A program made the translations under genes and the position numbers. From Actinomycetota bacterium (GTDB lineage: Bacteria; Actinomycetota; Actinomycetes; Actinomycetales; Microbacteriaceae): a stretch of 7,362 nucleotides of DNA. Location: the NCBI GenBank assembly GCA_009703545.1, contig WLFX01000043.1:1-7362 (forward strand), in the 5' to 3' direction. The notes under the pieces were generated by a model, which worked only from the letters and a program-made list of their open reading frames with translations, was not told the origin of the DNA and did no database searches. Shown piece by piece: positions 6,148-7,362 of the stretch (positions are counted from its first letter, which is position 1; each line of letters opens with the position of its first letter).

Positions 6148-6804
6148 TTACTTGTCGTCACCCTCGGTTGCAGCATCGTCGGCTGCGTCCGGTGTGGCGT
6201 CGGCTTCGGGATTCACGTCGTCCGCGGGGACCTCTGCGGTTTCGGCGGCATCAACTGCTTCAACCACCTCTGTGGTCTCTGCGGTTTCGACAGCCTCCGC
6301 TTCCACGACTACGTCTTCAGGAGCATCGACAACAACGTCGTCAACGACATCCCCTTCCACAACCGCAGCAACCGGCTTTACCACCGGTGCAGCAGCTGCA
6401 GCAGCTGCAGCAGCGGTCTTCTTGGCCGACTTGGGCTTGGGGTTGACGGGCTCGAGGACCAGTTCGATCTGTGCCATCGACGCGTTGTCACCCTTGCGGA
6501 AACGGGTCTTCGTGATGCGGGTGTAACCACCCTCGCGAAGTTCGACCAGCGGCGCAATTACGGTGAAGAGCTCGTGCGTTGCGTCCTTGTTGCGAAGAAT
6601 CCCCAAAACGCGACGGCGAGCGTGGAGGTCTCCGCGCTTCCCGAACGTGACGAGGCGCTCGGCGAGCGGACGGAGGCGCTTGGCCTTCGTTTCAGTCGTC
6701 TCGATCGACTTGTGGGTGAACAATGCAACGGCGAGATTCGCAAGAAGCAGACGTTCGTGGGCCGGGCCTCCTCCGAGGCGGGGTCCCTTTGTGGGCTTAG
6801 GCAT
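6148..6804 (-). CDS. rplQ: 50S ribosomal protein L17 with long acidic C-terminal extension
   Basis: L17 is a 23S rRNA-binding protein near the exit of the peptide tunnel. Residues 1-120 are the ordinary L17 core: [19 protein letters not shown] (7-25), [16 protein letters not shown] (36-51), [10 protein letters not shown] (61-70) and [17 protein letters not shown] (99-115). The remaining 98 residues are a low-complexity tail: a short Lys-rich linker, nine alanines (131-139) from a triplicated 9-bp unit, then a Val/Ala/Glu/Asp-rich acidic stretch ending EGDDK. At 218 residues it is far longer than E. coli L17 (127). Tails of this sort occur in other actinobacterial L17 proteins, with varying length. 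The ATG is well supported by AGGAG (6814-6818) nine bases upstream. It follows rpoA by 48 bp, the usual end of the alpha operon. Confidence 0.97.
   Translation of the reverse strand: MPKPTKGPRLGGGPAHERLLLANLAVALFTHKSIETTETKAKRLRPLAERLVTFGKRGDLHARRRVLGILRNKDATHELFTVIAPLVELREGGYTRITKTRFRKGDNASMAQIELVLEPVNPKPKSAKKTAAAAAAAAAPVVKPVAAVVEGDVVDDVVVDAPEDVVVEAEAVETAETTEVVEAVDAAETAEVPADDVNPEADATPDAADDAATEGDDK
6388..6414 (-). repeat. Three tandem copies of a 9-bp unit coding for nine alanines
   Basis: The coding strand carries GCTGCTGCA three times without a mismatch, coding for Ala131-Ala139 of L17. Because the unit is a multiple of three, gain or loss of copies would only change the length of the alanine run. 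It marks the junction between the Lys-rich linker and the acidic tail. Confidence 0.85.
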
Positions 6805-6813
6805 GTGTTGGTT

Positions 6814-6818
6814 CTCCT
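6814..6818 (-). promoter_or_regulatory. Ribosome-binding site of rplQ
   Basis: AGGAG on the minus strand, nine bases before the rplQ ATG, is the strongest Shine-Dalgarno in the window and fixes the start of L17. Confidence 0.8.
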
Positions 6819-6852
6819 GTCAGATGCGAGCGCGATGGCACCCGCAGGGTAA

Positions 6853-7362
6853 TTACTCTTCGTTGGCCTCGTAGAAGTAGGCCGAATCCGCTCCCGGAAC
6901 ACCGTCTTTGAGCTTCAGGTTGCGTTCAACGAGCTTCTCGAGAACCTCATCGACCGACTTCTGTCCGAAGTTTCGGATATTCATGAGTTGATGTTCGGTG
7001 AGGTTGACCAATTGGGCGAGGGTGTTGATTCCCTCGCGCTTGAGGCAATTGAACGAACGGACCGTGAGGTCGAGTTCTTCAATGCGAATGTCAAGGCCTT
7101 CGCCCGTGACAACTTCTTCGAAGCGAGGCCCAATTTCGATACCTTCGGCTTCGACGTTCAATTCACGTGCAAGTCCAAACAGTTCGACAAGGGTTCCACC
7201 GGCCGACGCGACAGCATCGCGAGGCACGATTGACGCTTTGGTCTCGACGTCGACAACAAGCTTGTCGAAGTCGGTGCGCTCACCGGCACGAGTTGCTTCG
7301 ACGCGGTAAGTCACCTTGAGAACAGGCGAATAAATCGAGTCAATCGCGATGGTACCGATGGG
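6853..7362 (-). CDS. rpoA: DNA-directed RNA polymerase subunit alpha, C-terminal part
   Basis: The window holds the last 169 codons; the N-terminal half lies beyond the right edge. Fragment residues 1-70 finish the N-terminal assembly domain, with [16 protein letters not shown] (10-25) and [12 protein letters not shown] (31-42). A linker follows, then the C-terminal DNA- and activator-binding domain. There VRSFNCLK (101-108) keeps the residues equivalent to E. coli Arg265, Asn268 and Cys269, and FGQKSVDE (132-139) keeps the equivalents of Gly296, Lys298 and Ser299, at the same spacing as in E. coli. These contact UP elements and activators. A short acidic tail (AYFYEANEE) ends the protein. 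The frame is open to the edge, and a GTG at 7312-7314 is an internal Val codon, not the start. Confidence 0.98.
   Translation of the reverse strand, partial: PIGTIAIDSIYSPVLKVTYRVEATRAGERTDFDKLVVDVETKASIVPRDAVASAGGTLVELFGLARELNVEAEGIEIGPRFEEVVTGEGLDIRIEELDLTVRSFNCLKREGINTLAQLVNLTEHQLMNIRNFGQKSVDEVLEKLVERNLKLKDGVPGADSAYFYEANEE

Noticed and set aside
6028..6852. A 274-codon plus-strand open frame spanning rplQ and the start of truA
   Set aside because: It is antisense to two certain genes and runs through the terminator stem. Its low-complexity Cys/Ser/Gly stretches mirror the L17 tail repeat.
6853..7314. A short 153-codon gene starting at the GTG at 7314
   Set aside because: The 16 upstream codons continue the alpha-subunit sequence in frame (IYSPVLK before VTYRVEA). 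This is an internal Val codon of rpoA cut by the window edge.

Overview
The window is a conserved actinobacterial housekeeping block. Protein wording fits Micrococcales, probably Microbacteriaceae or a relative: an rpoA-rplQ-truA-rplM-rpsI-glmM order, an S9 ending in QYSKR, an L17 with a long acidic tail, and a CoaA beginning FHEIPRHRW. By eye G+C is in the mid to high 50s percent, moderate for that group. The taxonomic call is inference from family resemblance, not a search.

Layout, read in the direction of most transcription (minus strand, right to left): the end of rpoA (RNA polymerase alpha) enters from the right edge, then rplQ (L17) and a clear stem-loop terminator. Next come truA (tRNA pseudouridine synthase), a 137-bp gap with a good promoter and a structured leader, then rplM (L13), rpsI (S9) and glmM (phosphoglucosamine mutase). 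coaA (pantothenate kinase) is the only plus-strand gene. It meets glmM tail to tail, the two stop codons sharing CTAG, and is divergent from glmS with 44 bp between start codons. glmS (glucosamine-6-phosphate synthase) is followed after 2 bp by the first 13 codons of acpS, which runs off the left edge.

The genes fall into three functional groups. The first is transcription and translation: alpha, L17, L13, S9 and TruA. The second is amino-sugar supply for peptidoglycan: GlmS makes glucosamine-6-phosphate and GlmM isomerises it to glucosamine-1-phosphate. The third is CoA and its use: CoaA commits pantothenate to CoA, and AcpS transfers phosphopantetheine from CoA to acyl carrier protein.

I see no mobile element, CRISPR array, tRNA, rRNA, phage gene or broken gene, and no unfamiliar multi-gene system. 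The gene content is ordinary. The interesting material is regulatory: a long, regularly folded rplM leader behind a TTGACC-17-TAGAGT promoter; a compact glmS/coaA divergent region in which both genes look leaderless and each -10 sits where the other promoter's -35 would lie; a terminator whose stem is fully paired only on the minus-strand RNA; and the acidic tail of L17. No gene-free stretch exceeds 137 bp.
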